11,288 bases of DNA from JBDTES01 sp039922435 (GCA_039922435.1 JBDTES010000002.1:1-11288); one strand, 5' to 3'. Shown: positions 1-7,100, counted from the first letter of the stretch. Made by a program: numbers and translations. Notes: generated by a model from the sequence alone, not told the origin.

Positions 1-202
1 ACTAGCTGGTGTATCTGCATTGTGCTTTGCAAACCTACATAAACGGTATATATGCCAAAGCTCCATAATATCGTTAAGTATACGCCTAAGCATAGAGTTC
101 CTTACTTGCTCTCATGGGATAGTCGCCAAGTATTATGGTTGATTTTAATCTATAAAAGTGTCATACTGTCAGTATTGATTTAAAGATAGAGGACGAGATA
201 TT
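1..202. other. Left-edge non-coding stretch, AT-rich
   Basis: No convincing gene is visible. A 43-codon plus-strand frame (52-183) and a frame open from the window edge to 142 have unlikely compositions and no ribosome binding site. No tRNA cloverleaf, terminator hairpin or repeat was seen. The last 65 bases hold the promoter and leader of the 81-aa gene at 203. The rest may be the downstream flank of a gene outside the window. Confidence 0.5.
139..167 (+). promoter_or_regulatory. Sigma70-type promoter for the 81-aa gene
   Basis: A -35 box TTGATT (139-144) and a -10 box CATACT (162-167) are separated by exactly 17 bases. Transcription would start near 174, giving a leader of about 29 bases. 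An AGAGGA ribosome binding site at 188-193 sits 9 bases before the ATG at 203. Spacing and box quality are good, but this is pattern reading only. Confidence 0.55.
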
Positions 203-448
203 ATGACAAACTCACCTGATAAGTTAGATGGTTTAGGCGGCCGAAAAAACACTGGTGCGTGGCCGTTAGGTGCGGGAGGCCTAGACGAGGTAATCAAAGA
301 GGCTCTGGATTTGGAAGCAGTTAGTGAGGCGTCTAGATTGTCGTTGGCGGATGAAACTGTGGCTAGGGCTAAAGCGGCTGGGTATGGGTTAGTCGACCCA
401 TCGGATTCCGGCGATTTTTCATCATTTCAAGTACCCACCAGGAATTAA
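203..448 (+). CDS. Hypothetical small acidic protein (81 aa)
   Basis: I do not recognise this protein. It starts with ATG behind an AGAGGA ribosome binding site with 9-base spacing and a well-spaced promoter, which together support real expression. The sequence has a Gly-rich N-terminal third (around residues 9-27, including LDGLGG and PLGAGG). An Ala/Glu/Leu-rich stretch likely to be helical follows (about residues 28-60), then a short polar tail rich in Ser and Asp. There is no signal peptide, membrane segment, cysteine or recognisable motif, so a soluble cytoplasmic protein is likely. The next gene, an FHA-domain protein, has its own promoter, so the two are not clearly one operon. Both could belong to a lineage-specific accessory block. 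Function unknown. Confidence 0.6.
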   Translation: MTNSPDKLDGLGGRKNTGAWPLGAGGLDEVIKEALDLEAVSEASRLSLADETVARAKAAGYGLVDPSDSGDFSSFQVPTRN

Positions 449-537
449 CTTCTAGATCATCGACTATAGTTCCGTAAGACTAGTTTGGGACTTTAACTGG
501 CTCAGTACAATAGTCATCTATCTTGAATACAATCTAA

Positions 538-566
538 TTGACTTTTAAGCATAAGCGTGTTATATT
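538..566 (+). promoter_or_regulatory. Sigma70-type promoter for the FHA gene
   Basis: TTGACT (538-543) and TATATT (561-566) are separated by 17 bases, close to the consensus TTGACA-17-TATAAT. The predicted transcription start is near 573. This places the promoter inside the longest reading frame, whose TTG 'start' is the first three bases of the -35 box. It therefore argues for translation starting at ATG 592. The resulting leader is about 19 bases, A-rich, without a Shine-Dalgarno sequence. Confidence 0.7.
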
Positions 567-591
567 GTTTGTGTTAGTTAAAAACAAAAAT

Positions 592-1815
592 ATGACCGAA
601 GCCATTTCTTCTCACAACTTAGCACCACAACCTCCAAGCCGTGAATTTTTACATGGTACAGAAGCTGTTCTGTCTAAGCCGATGGATGCCCCTGCGGATA
701 TTGATCCGCGAACAGTTCCAGCTGGCTGTGAGTTCCTGGGGGTAGTTTCGATGGGAGTCGAGGAGTCTGCCGATAGCTTTGCTGTACTACGTACTAAGGA
801 GGGTGAGTATACTCTTGCTGGAGTCTTACCTTCGTCACCTGTGGCGGGCTCGTGGGATGGTCGGAGACTCGGGCCTCCCTCGGGTCTTTTGCCTGAAGGT
901 ACTAGATTATATTTTGGAAGAGCCGGAGACAACCCGAATCACCCGAAAGATGTAATCGGAGCTGGGTCATTGTTTATGAATATGGGTAAGCAAAAGTATG
1001 GTGATGAGGTTTCGAGAATCCACTTGTCAGTATCAATTGAACATGACGGGGTTCATATAACTGACGGTGGTCGAGGAGGGGAAAATAGTACTAATGGGAC
1101 ATATCTTGACCGAGTGCCAAATGTAGTATCCCCTGAAGGGAATTACGTAGGCCCGAATCTAGAAATCGGCGGTACTATGACTACTGAACCTAAAGAGCCA
1201 CGGTCGAAGTTGAGAGTATCTGGTCCTGATGGTGTTGGTAGTGTGGCAATCGGTGGAGTAAATTTGAGCAAGTATAATAAGGTTGACTTGCGTGAATCAG
1301 GGCCTTTTTCAGATCTAGAGAAAGAGCAAATAAAATCGTTAAGCTCACTGGTTGGAAAGAATGACTCAGTTGATTGGCTAATGAATAGAGTGGCGGAACT
1401 GAGAGCCAACGAACAGATATCAAATCGAGTAGTAATAGCAGCTACCGTAATGGCTGCAGCCGGATCGCCTACCGACAGAATTAAGGACGATCGCGAGGAG
1501 CGCATCACTCAAAAACGTTTGTCATCTATGTCTGGCCTGACAGCTTTTCAGCTTGGAGAAATTAAAAATATGGTTGCTGATACACGTACTTCCCGGAGCC
1601 AGAGGTATGATGATTTAGTAATAGAGAGCGTCCTGAGAGAACAAGTTGATCCAATACTACAGGACACTACAATTTCAGAAGACTATAGGCTAGCATTGCT
1701 TGGGGTTTTGTCTGGTGCAGGCAGAGCCAGCAAGTATAGCCAGGGTGTAGCTGAGCTAGATCGGTACATGAAGTTCGGTAAGTATAAGAGAGTTACTGTC
1801 ATTAATCCTGAGTAG
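592..1815 (+). CDS. FHA-domain protein (407 aa)
   Basis: Cytoplasmic protein with a forkhead-associated (FHA) fold, a family that binds phosphothreonine peptides. Numbering from ATG 592, the FHA signature runs from FGR (108-110) through VSRIH (140-144) to STNGTYL (166-172). The usual conserved residues Arg110, Ser141, His144 and Asn168-Gly169 are present. The stretch between the Gly-Arg and the Ser-Arg-x-His is longer than usual, about 30 residues. The N-terminal 100 residues and the C-terminal 200 match nothing I recognise. The C-terminal part (about 250-390) looks helical and charged. The longer frame back to TTG 538 is rejected because it overlaps the promoter and would add a basic, hydrophobic leader unlike the rest. 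No Ser/Thr kinase lies in the window, so its partner is unknown. A strong terminator follows directly. Confidence 0.75.
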   Translation: MTEAISSHNLAPQPPSREFLHGTEAVLSKPMDAPADIDPRTVPAGCEFLGVVSMGVEESADSFAVLRTKEGEYTLAGVLPSSPVAGSWDGRRLGPPSGLLPEGTRLYFGRAGDNPNHPKDVIGAGSLFMNMGKQKYGDEVSRIHLSVSIEHDGVHITDGGRGGENSTNGTYLDRVPNVVSPEGNYVGPNLEIGGTMTTEPKEPRSKLRVSGPDGVGSVAIGGVNLSKYNKVDLRESGPFSDLEKEQIKSLSSLVGKNDSVDWLMNRVAELRANEQISNRVVIAATVMAAAGSPTDRIKDDREERITQKRLSSMSGLTAFQLGEIKNMVADTRTSRSQRYDDLVIESVLREQVDPILQDTTISEDYRLALLGVLSGAGRASKYSQGVAELDRYMKFGKYKRVTVINPE

Positions 1816-1829
1816 CCTATTATGTTGTC

Positions 1830-1869
1830 TTAATAAAAACATCCGGTTTTAACCGGATGTTTTTATTAA
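1830..1869. terminator. Bidirectional intrinsic terminator
   Basis: A perfect inverted repeat: arm 1830-1848, two-base centre TT, arm 1851-1869. The core pairs ACATCCGG with CCGGATGT, flanked by an A-tract on the left and a T-tract on the right. Read on either strand it gives a GC-rich hairpin followed by a U-run. It lies between the convergent FHA gene (ends 1815) and rpmA (minus strand, ends 1884) and should stop transcription from both sides. Confidence 0.93.
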
Positions 1870-1883
1870 AGTAGCTTTGTAGT

Positions 1884-2156
1884 TTATTCGACGGTTACTT
1901 CGGTGCGTCGGACGGAACGGCCGGAGAAGGTCCGGACTTTGCGGCTAGCCATTTTGACGATACCATCACGAGATGCGTGAATCGTAAAGTTGCGGCTTAT
2001 AAAGGTGCCATTACCAGCTCGTTTGGACTGGCCGACTTGGCGAACAATAACTTGACCGACTTTGACAGATTGGCCACCAAATAGCTTAACGCCGAGGCGT
2101 TGGCCGGGTGAATCATGGACATTTTTGGCGGTACCGCCAGCTTTGACGTGTGACAT
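1884..2156 (-). CDS. rpmA: 50S ribosomal protein L27
   Basis: Component of the large ribosomal subunit whose N-terminal tail reaches the peptidyl transferase centre. The 90 residues carry the family signature: SHVKAGGTAKN at the start, then RLGVKLFGGQSV, VIVRQVG and a DGIVKM strand, matching normal L27 length. The protein begins directly with the mature-type N-terminus, so it does not need the N-terminal cleavage seen in Firmicutes L27. Its ribosome binding site AAGGAAG (complement of 2164-2170, 7 bases from ATG) is formed by the last two codons of the upstream methyltransferase, so the two genes form a tight operon with likely coupled translation. The usual partner rplU (L21) is not next to it in this window. 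Confidence 0.97.
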   Translation of the reverse strand: MSHVKAGGTAKNVHDSPGQRLGVKLFGGQSVKVGQVIVRQVGQSKRAGNGTFISRNFTIHASRDGIVKMASRKVRTFSGRSVRRTEVTVE

Positions 2157-2160
2157 ATAT

Positions 2161-3441
2161 TTACTTCCTTGTTATTACTAGTAACTCGCGAGCAACAATC
2201 TGATCTTCTCGATAATAGAGTAAATCATGGTTCTGAACGTGCTCAAATCTGGTTTGATTATAGCCCATATCCTCGAGAGAGTCAATAAGCGGCAGATGCT
2301 TAAATTGTCCGGGGCTGATCTGCCAGGCGGGAATTGCTAAACAGAGGTGAGTGCCCGGCTGGAGTTGTTTATGGATATTACGCAGAAATTTCTTTAGAAT
2401 CAGATTAACCTCGCTGGCTGTTTGAGCTAAAATCTCGCCACTAGGCCGATCGGTGAAGGGCCGCCCCAGGTATGTTTCACTAGCAATAACGGTGTTGGTT
2501 GTTAAAAAAGTTGATTCGTAAGTAGTGTTAGTGGCATCGCCAGCGCTTAAATTGAAGTGGATATCAATCTTACCACCGTAGTGAGCCCCGTAATGATTGC
2601 TGAGCCACTCTAGGTTGGTCGTAGCGTAATCTATCATGCGCTGGTCTAGATCGTAACCATAAACCTCGTAACCCATCAGAGCGGCTTCCTGCAAAATCAC
2701 ACCGGTGCCACAGAACGGGTCAAGCACCTGGTTGGGTAACGACGGAGTTGAGTCTTTAGCTACCAGGGGAGTTAGTTTGATTAGCTCAGTCGGTAAACGG
2801 CCAATGGCTAGATTGATAATAATTTGAGCTAGCTTAGGTGGTAACATACCGATCCGAGCATCCCGCTTGGGCCGCTGCTGGTCGCGGTGGGCGTAACCAT
2901 CGATATCTTGGACCGCGGTTGTCCGGGCAATCAGTGTTTTACCGCCCTCGAGAGCGATTATCAGCAGTTCTATGCCAGTTGGGCCAGTTAAATGGTTGTG
3001 GAGCACTGAGGCAGAGTTTAGTTCGAGCTCTGGATTAGGGGTTAGTCGTACGCTACGGCCAGTTTTGCCCCGCAGAATCTTTTTGAGAGTTAACCCCGAG
3101 GCGTTGAGCTTAGCTGGTGTAATTGGAATGCCGATAGTACTTAAACCGAGTTGAACTTTTCCTTCTGGTAGTTGGCCGGCGAGTTCGACAACTTCTTTGG
3201 CTAGCTGCTTCTCAGCGTCTTTCCAGAGCTTGCTTGGTACCTCAGCTAAGACCTCAGCTAGGCGGGTACTGCCACCTAAACGATCAAAATCTATCTGGTC
3301 GACTGGCAGATCTAATCCAGCCACGCCCGTGCTAACTCGTGAAACGTGCTCGGGTCCGTACAGGCTCTCTAGTTCGGCCAACCCAATCTCTGGCTGCCGT
3401 CCTAAAATACAGATTGATTTTGGTGGCTGTTTATCGTTCAT
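2161..3441 (-). CDS. Trm11-like SAM-dependent RNA/DNA methyltransferase (COG1041-type)
   Basis: Class I methyltransferase related to the Trm11/UPF0020 group, which typically modifies tRNA guanosine. Numbering from the ATG at 3441 (426 aa), the family-typical RDQQRPKRDARIGMLPPKLA (187-206) is followed by SAM motif I, LDPFCGTGVILQEA (240-253). YGYDLD (261-266) is the acidic end of strand 2. Motif IV, usually DPPYG in these enzymes, reads SETYLG (321-326). The last residues (YYREDQIVARELLV) match the family end. The N-terminal 180 residues are divergent and could be a degenerate THUMP-like RNA-binding part. ATG 3480 is possible but would overlap the opposite gene and the promoter, while ATG 3447 or 3441 fits better. 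It is the first gene of an operon with rpmA. The exact substrate cannot be read from the sequence. Confidence 0.85.
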   Translation of the reverse strand: MNDKQPPKSICILGRQPEIGLAELESLYGPEHVSRVSTGVAGLDLPVDQIDFDRLGGSTRLAEVLAEVPSKLWKDAEKQLAKEVVELAGQLPEGKVQLGLSTIGIPITPAKLNASGLTLKKILRGKTGRSVRLTPNPELELNSASVLHNHLTGPTGIELLIIALEGGKTLIARTTAVQDIDGYAHRDQQRPKRDARIGMLPPKLAQIIINLAIGRLPTELIKLTPLVAKDSTPSLPNQVLDPFCGTGVILQEAALMGYEVYGYDLDQRMIDYATTNLEWLSNHYGAHYGGKIDIHFNLSAGDATNTTYESTFLTTNTVIASETYLGRPFTDRPSGEILAQTASEVNLILKKFLRNIHKQLQPGTHLCLAIPAWQISPGQFKHLPLIDSLEDMGYNQTRFEHVQNHDLLYYREDQIVARELLVITRK

Positions 3442-3449
3442 ATTCATAA

Positions 3450-3458
3450 GGTATAATA
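3450..3458. promoter_or_regulatory. Overlapping divergent -10 elements
   Basis: The plus strand carries TATAAT (3452-3457), a perfect -10 box, 7 bases before the ATG at 3465. The minus strand carries TATTAT (complement of 3453-3458) and TATACC (complement of 3450-3455) just ahead of the candidate starts at 3447 and 3441. Only 17-23 bases separate the two start codons. Neither strand has a clear -35 box. Predicted transcription starts fall at or next to the start codons, so both mRNAs would be leaderless or nearly so. Confidence 0.55.
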
Positions 3459-3464
3459 CAGCAA

Positions 3465-4526
3465 ATGGCGGAAGTATCATTTCTGAAGCGGCGCTGGAAG
3501 CTAATTTTGAATATCGTGACGCTAGTGGCGCTGGTTGTTCTGATATATTTGATTCGCCATCAGCTAGTCCAAACCTTGCATAATTTGACGCAGATTAACG
3601 CTTGGGCACTGCTGCTGATTATCCCAGTTGAAATACTTAATTACGACTCTCAAGCTAGGTTATATCGTAGCCTCTTCAAGATTGTTGGTAGTAAGCTCAG
3701 CTACCGGAGTATGTACGAGACATCGCTAGAGCTGAATTTTGTTAATCACGTTTTCCCGAGTGGTGGGGTGACTGGTATCTCGTATTTTGGGGTAAAAATG
3801 CGTAACAAACAGATTACTGCCTCTAAGGCCACAGTTGTCCAGCTATTTAAGCTAGTTCTACTTTTCTTATCATTTGAAGTTATATTGGTGTTCGGCTTAT
3901 TTTTCTTATCACTTGGTCACCACGTTAATAACCTGACAATTTTGATTGCTGGATCGTTTTCGACCCTACTGGTTATCGTGACAGCCGCCTTTGCTTTTGT
4001 GATTGGCTCACGTAGTCGGATTGCTGGCTTTTTTACTTTCATAACAGTGATACTAAATAAGCTTTTGCATGTTGTCCGACCAAATCACCCAGAGACTTTT
4101 AACATTAAGCGGGCCCGTGAAATATTTGATGATTTGCACGAAAACTATGCACTAATCCAGACTAATTGGCGAGCGCTTAAGAAACCGTTTTTGTGGGCAT
4201 TGATGGCCAATGTCTGGGAAGTCGCTGCCGTCTATGTGGTTTACATAGCGTTCGGCCAGTATGTTAATGTTGGCGCCGTGATTCTGGCCTACGCGGTAGC
4301 CAATTTCGCTGGGCTGGTGTCGGTTTTGCCTGGTGGTGTCGGTGTCTATGAGGCCTTGATGACGGGGGTTTTGGTGGCGGCTGGCGTCCCGGCCCGAGTC
4401 AGTCTGCCGGTGACGGTAATGTATCGAGTAGTAAATACTGTCGTGCAGCTGCCGTTTGGTTATTTCTACTATCATCGAACCTTGCAAGGCCGAAGTGTAA
4501 AAGAGCTGACGGCTGATGTCGGATAG
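3465..4526 (+). CDS. LPG synthase/flippase-type integral membrane protein (UPF0104 family)
   Basis: Polytopic membrane protein of 353 aa related to the membrane part of lysylphosphatidylglycerol synthase MprF and the AglD-type UPF0104 proteins, which are linked to lipid or lipid-linked glycan transfer across the membrane. Hydrophobic segments appear near residues 13-31, 46-60, 123-150, 157-180, 188-204, 241-262, 267-288, 296-308 and 314-336. Two conserved loops are visible: NHVFPSGGVTGISYFG (94-109) and the typical SVLPGGVGVYEALM (286-299). There is no aminoacyl-transferase domain, so this is the membrane module alone and amino-acid addition to lipids is not implied. The ATG lies about 7 bases after a perfect TATAAT, with no room for a ribosome binding site. 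Its 3' end overlaps xseA by 11 bases. Confidence 0.85.
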   Translation: MAEVSFLKRRWKLILNIVTLVALVVLIYLIRHQLVQTLHNLTQINAWALLLIIPVEILNYDSQARLYRSLFKIVGSKLSYRSMYETSLELNFVNHVFPSGGVTGISYFGVKMRNKQITASKATVVQLFKLVLLFLSFEVILVFGLFFLSLGHHVNNLTILIAGSFSTLLVIVTAAFAFVIGSRSRIAGFFTFITVILNKLLHVVRPNHPETFNIKRAREIFDDLHENYALIQTNWRALKKPFLWALMANVWEVAAVYVVYIAFGQYVNVGAVILAYAVANFAGLVSVLPGGVGVYEALMTGVLVAAGVPARVSLPVTVMYRVVNTVVQLPFGYFYYHRTLQGRSVKELTADVG

Positions 4527-5649
4527 ATTAATATTTCGAGTCAGCGACTTTGTAGCTTACCTAAATCAGACACTGGAGGCAGCTTATCCATTTGTAACGA
4601 TTGAGGGTGAGTTGTCTAATTTTCGGATTAGCCGCGGTCGCTGGGTCTATTTTGATCTTAAGGATGAACTAGCCACAGTTCGGTTTTTTGGTACCATTTA
4701 CCAATTACCCGGGCCACTCGAAAACGGTATGATACTTCGAGTCAGTGGCTCGCCGCACTTGCATCCGCAGTACAATTTTAGCGTTAACGCCCAATCGATC
4801 ACCCCAGTTGGTGAGGGCTCGATTAAGCGGGCGGGTGATCTATTAAAGGCTAAGTTGGCGGCCGAGGGGCTGTTTGATGAAGATCGCAAGCGACTCTTGC
4901 CATATCCACCGCGTCGGATTGGTTTAATTACGGCGGCTGGATCGGCGGCTTTTGCTGATTTTATTAAGATATCTAGGGCTCGCTGGGGTGGCCTAGAAAT
5001 AATTCATGTCAATGTCGCCGTCCAGGGCGAGTCGGCCCCCGGCCAAATTGTAGCGGCTTTGGCTGGGTTGAATGCTCTGTCAGACTTGCCGGATGTAATT
5101 GTACTGACTCGAGGTGGTGGTAGTGTTGATGATTTGCAGGCCTTTAGTAGTGAGCCGGTGGTGCGGGCGGTGGCAACGAGCCGGGTACCAACACTAGTGG
5201 CGATTGGTCATGAGATTGACCTTAGTCTGGCAGAATTGGCGGCCGATAAACGGGCTAGCACGCCTAGTAATGCTGCTGAGCTGCTACTACCAGATAAACA
5301 GTATATTTTGAGTAGTCTGGCTGACCAGAAGACGGCTATGTCTAGGCAGGTTATGGCGATAGTGGCTTCCCAGCGTCGCCTAGTCGAAGACGGCCGGCAA
5401 CAACTAAGTGATTATTTGGAACGGGTTTTTACGGCTACCCGGCAGAATTTACTGTCTAAACGAAGCTTACTTCGAGCTTATGATCCTGGATTGGTCTTGA
5501 AGCGGGGCTATGCGCTAGTCCGAACCAGTTCTGGTGAACTAGTTAAACGAGTTAGCCAATTAAAACCAGGTGTTAGTTTAGAGCTTTCACTGGCAGATGG
5601 TACGATAGAAGCGACTACCGTAGCTATAAAGAAGGGTAAAAATGCCTAA
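4516..5649 (+). CDS. xseA: Exodeoxyribonuclease VII large subunit
   Basis: Catalytic subunit of exonuclease VII, which degrades single-stranded DNA from both ends in repair. In order: the N-terminal OB-fold (about residues 6-97, with VTIEGELSNFRISRGRWVYF), the start of the catalytic domain at RIGLITAAGSAAFADF (134-149), the RGGGSVDDLQAFSSE motif (199-213), and GHEIDLSLAELAADKRASTP (231-250). A C-terminal helical region presumed to bind XseB follows. At 377 aa it is shorter than E. coli XseA (456 aa), with the loss mainly in the C-terminal helical part, in keeping with a reduced genome. It starts inside the end of the membrane-protein gene (11-base overlap) and overlaps xseB by 8 bases, so the three are translationally linked. 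Confidence 0.96.
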   Translation: MSDRLIFRVSDFVAYLNQTLEAAYPFVTIEGELSNFRISRGRWVYFDLKDELATVRFFGTIYQLPGPLENGMILRVSGSPHLHPQYNFSVNAQSITPVGEGSIKRAGDLLKAKLAAEGLFDEDRKRLLPYPPRRIGLITAAGSAAFADFIKISRARWGGLEIIHVNVAVQGESAPGQIVAALAGLNALSDLPDVIVLTRGGGSVDDLQAFSSEPVVRAVATSRVPTLVAIGHEIDLSLAELAADKRASTPSNAAELLLPDKQYILSSLADQKTAMSRQVMAIVASQRRLVEDGRQQLSDYLERVFTATRQNLLSKRSLLRAYDPGLVLKRGYALVRTSSGELVKRVSQLKPGVSLELSLADGTIEATTVAIKKGKNA

Positions 5650-5845
5650 ACCTAAACCAGAGTTTGATTTTCGGGCCAAATCGGCCGAGCTAGATGAGCT
5701 GCTGGCCAAATTACAAGATTCCTCGATTCAGGTCGACGAAGCTGCCAAGTTGTACGAGAGTGGGCAGAAACTGATAGCTGAACTAGAGGATTATCTTAAT
5801 CATGCCGAGAACGTGGTTAAAAAACTAAATGTCGATTCTAAGTAG
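5642..5845 (+). CDS. xseB: Exodeoxyribonuclease VII small subunit
   Basis: Small helical subunit that binds the C-terminal part of XseA to form exonuclease VII. The 67 residues show the family pattern: an N-terminal FDFRAKSAELDELLAKLQ helix, the middle VDEAAKLYESGQKLIAEL, and a final helix with AENVVKKL. Normal bacterial length is about 60-80 aa. The ATG at 5642 lies inside the last codons of xseA, and a clear GAAGGG ribosome binding site (5631-5636) stands 5 bases before it, also inside xseA. This arrangement should keep the two subunits in a balanced ratio. Confidence 0.95.
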   Translation: MPKPKPEFDFRAKSAELDELLAKLQDSSIQVDEAAKLYESGQKLIAELEDYLNHAENVVKKLNVDSK

Positions 5846-5854
5846 GGGCTTTTA

Positions 5855-6337
5855 GTGGACTGGATTGTCTTGATTGTTTTGGCGGTGGTCGCTGTCTTTG
5901 GTGGGGTCTTGCTGTTTGGGGCGCCGTATTTACCGACATTGTCTAAACAGGCCGAAACAGCCCTTGATTTGCTTGATTTAAGGCCTCATCAGACTTTGCT
6001 CGAGCTGGGCAGTGGCGATGGTAAAGTTTTAGTGGTGGCGGCAAGGCGTGGCTTAAATGTTGTGGGTATAGAGCTAAATCCACTGCTAGTGATTGTGTCG
6101 TGGCTCCGTACTAGAAGATACCATAAGCAGGTGAGGGTTATCTGGGGTAACTTTTGGCGAGTTGATTGGCCAAAAGTGGATGGTGTCTATGTTTTTTTGC
6201 TTGATCGATTTATGGGGCGTCTAGATAGCCGACTAAACCGATTAAAACCGATAAAACTTGTTAGCTTTGCTTTTCAAATACCTGGTCGGAAGCCAAAAAT
6301 TCAAAAAGATGGTTTGTTTTTATATGATTACAAATGA
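5855..6337 (+). CDS. Membrane-anchored class I methyltransferase (FAM173/ATPSCKMT-like)
   Basis: A 160-aa SAM-dependent methyltransferase with one N-terminal membrane segment (about residues 3-23), placing the enzyme on the membrane. SAM motif I is LLELGSGDGKVLVVAARRG (48-66), and the acidic end of strand 2 is GIELNP (71-76). Later come GNFWRVDW (98-105) and the closing LKPIKLVSFAFQIPG (130-144). Together these match FAM173/ATPSCKMT enzymes, whose mitochondrial members methylate a lysine in ATP synthase c subunit or the adenine nucleotide translocase. Whether this bacterial protein modifies a membrane protein lysine is inference. The GTG start is supported by AGGGG (5844-5848) 6 bases upstream, overlapping the xseB stop. 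It ends the flippase-xseA-xseB operon. Confidence 0.8.
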   Translation: MDWIVLIVLAVVAVFGGVLLFGAPYLPTLSKQAETALDLLDLRPHQTLLELGSGDGKVLVVAARRGLNVVGIELNPLLVIVSWLRTRRYHKQVRVIWGNFWRVDWPKVDGVYVFLLDRFMGRLDSRLNRLKPIKLVSFAFQIPGRKPKIQKDGLFLYDYK

Positions 6338-6343
6338 AGATGC

Positions 6344-6373
6344 TTGCGTTTAACTAGTCGAATAGGCTACCAT
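6344..6373 (+). promoter_or_regulatory. Possible weak promoter for the envelope protein gene
   Basis: TTGCGT (6344-6349) and TACCAT (6368-6373) with an 18-base gap. The predicted start of transcription is next to ATG 6381, so the mRNA would have almost no leader. Both boxes deviate from consensus, so this is tentative. Confidence 0.3.
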
Positions 6374-6380
6374 AACACTA

Positions 6381-7043
6381 ATGAATAAAGATACCCAACG
6401 CGGTGACATCAATATATGGGTGATACTTTTGGGGCTGGCTATTTTGCTCTTTGCTGGTGCGCTAAGTTTTGCTATCTGGGCTTACAGCGGCCGTCAAGAT
6501 TACAAGGATAATTCGGACAGTAAAATTAAGGTAGCCGTATCAGAAGCTGTTAAAAATACTCAAATCACCGACTCAGCAAAATATGCCGAAGCCGCCAAGC
6601 AGCCGTTCAATACTTATGTTGGGCCAGAGGCTTATGGTAGTGTCCAAGTGGCTTATCCGCGGACTTGGAGCTCCTATGCTGATACGACTAATAGTAGTAC
6701 ACCATTAGATGCTTACTTTCAGCTAGGTACCGTACCTGGTATAACAGATAAGGCCGCTTTATTTGCTCTAAGGATTAAGGTTGTCGGTCAAAGCTATGAC
6801 AGTGTATTGTCCAGTTTGACCAATGTATCCTCTAAGGATGCGCCCAGGGTAACACCGTACAGGTTGCCAAAGGTGCAAAACATAATTGGGTCGCGGCTTG
6901 ATGGCCAGATTGCCCGAAATAAGCAAGGTAGTATGATAGTTTTGCCGCTTCGCGATAAGACTATCGAGATTTGGACAGAATCGGATCAATATTTGGCTGA
7001 TTTTAATAATATTATTTTGCCGAATCTTAGCTTCTCGCCGTAG
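6381..7043 (+). CDS. Hypothetical single-pass membrane protein with extracytoplasmic domain
   Basis: I cannot name this 220-aa protein. Residues 1-11 are polar (MNKDTQRGDIN), residues 12-35 form one strong hydrophobic segment (from IWVILLGLAILLF), and the remaining 185 residues are polar and likely outside the membrane. The outer part has a helical linker rich in Lys and Ala (about 45-75). A mixed domain follows, with VAYPRTWSSY (around 90-99), a pattern seen in PsbP-like or lipoprotein-type surface domains of Gram-positive-like bacteria. There is no lipobox cysteine and no catalytic motif, so the N-terminal segment is more likely an uncleaved anchor than a signal peptide. No ribosome binding site is evident, and a near-leaderless promoter is possible. 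It stands between two operons with its own control. Confidence 0.75.
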   Translation: MNKDTQRGDINIWVILLGLAILLFAGALSFAIWAYSGRQDYKDNSDSKIKVAVSEAVKNTQITDSAKYAEAAKQPFNTYVGPEAYGSVQVAYPRTWSSYADTTNSSTPLDAYFQLGTVPGITDKAALFALRIKVVGQSYDSVLSSLTNVSSKDAPRVTPYRLPKVQNIIGSRLDGQIARNKQGSMIVLPLRDKTIEIWTESDQYLADFNNIILPNLSFSP

Positions 7044-7100
7044 TCCTCGTAATCATATTATAACCCGTTAAACTTATGCTTTAGTTTTGTCAAACCTAGG

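Noticed and set aside
1..183. A frame open from the left edge to 142 and a 43-codon ATG frame at 52-183
   Set aside because: Composition is not protein-like, no ribosome binding site is present, and the second frame runs through the promoter of the gene at 203.
1143..1508. 121-codon minus-strand frame inside the FHA gene
   Set aside because: Opposite-strand shadow of a gene with a recognised domain; Ser/Leu-rich translation with no motif and no ribosome binding site.
3197..3583. 128-codon plus-strand frame across the divergent promoter region
   Set aside because: Overlaps the methyltransferase and the membrane-protein gene in other frames and shows no family resemblance.
7044..7100. Terminator after the envelope protein gene
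   Set aside because: Only a short CCTAGG palindrome and AT-rich text; no GC-rich stem with a following T-tract.
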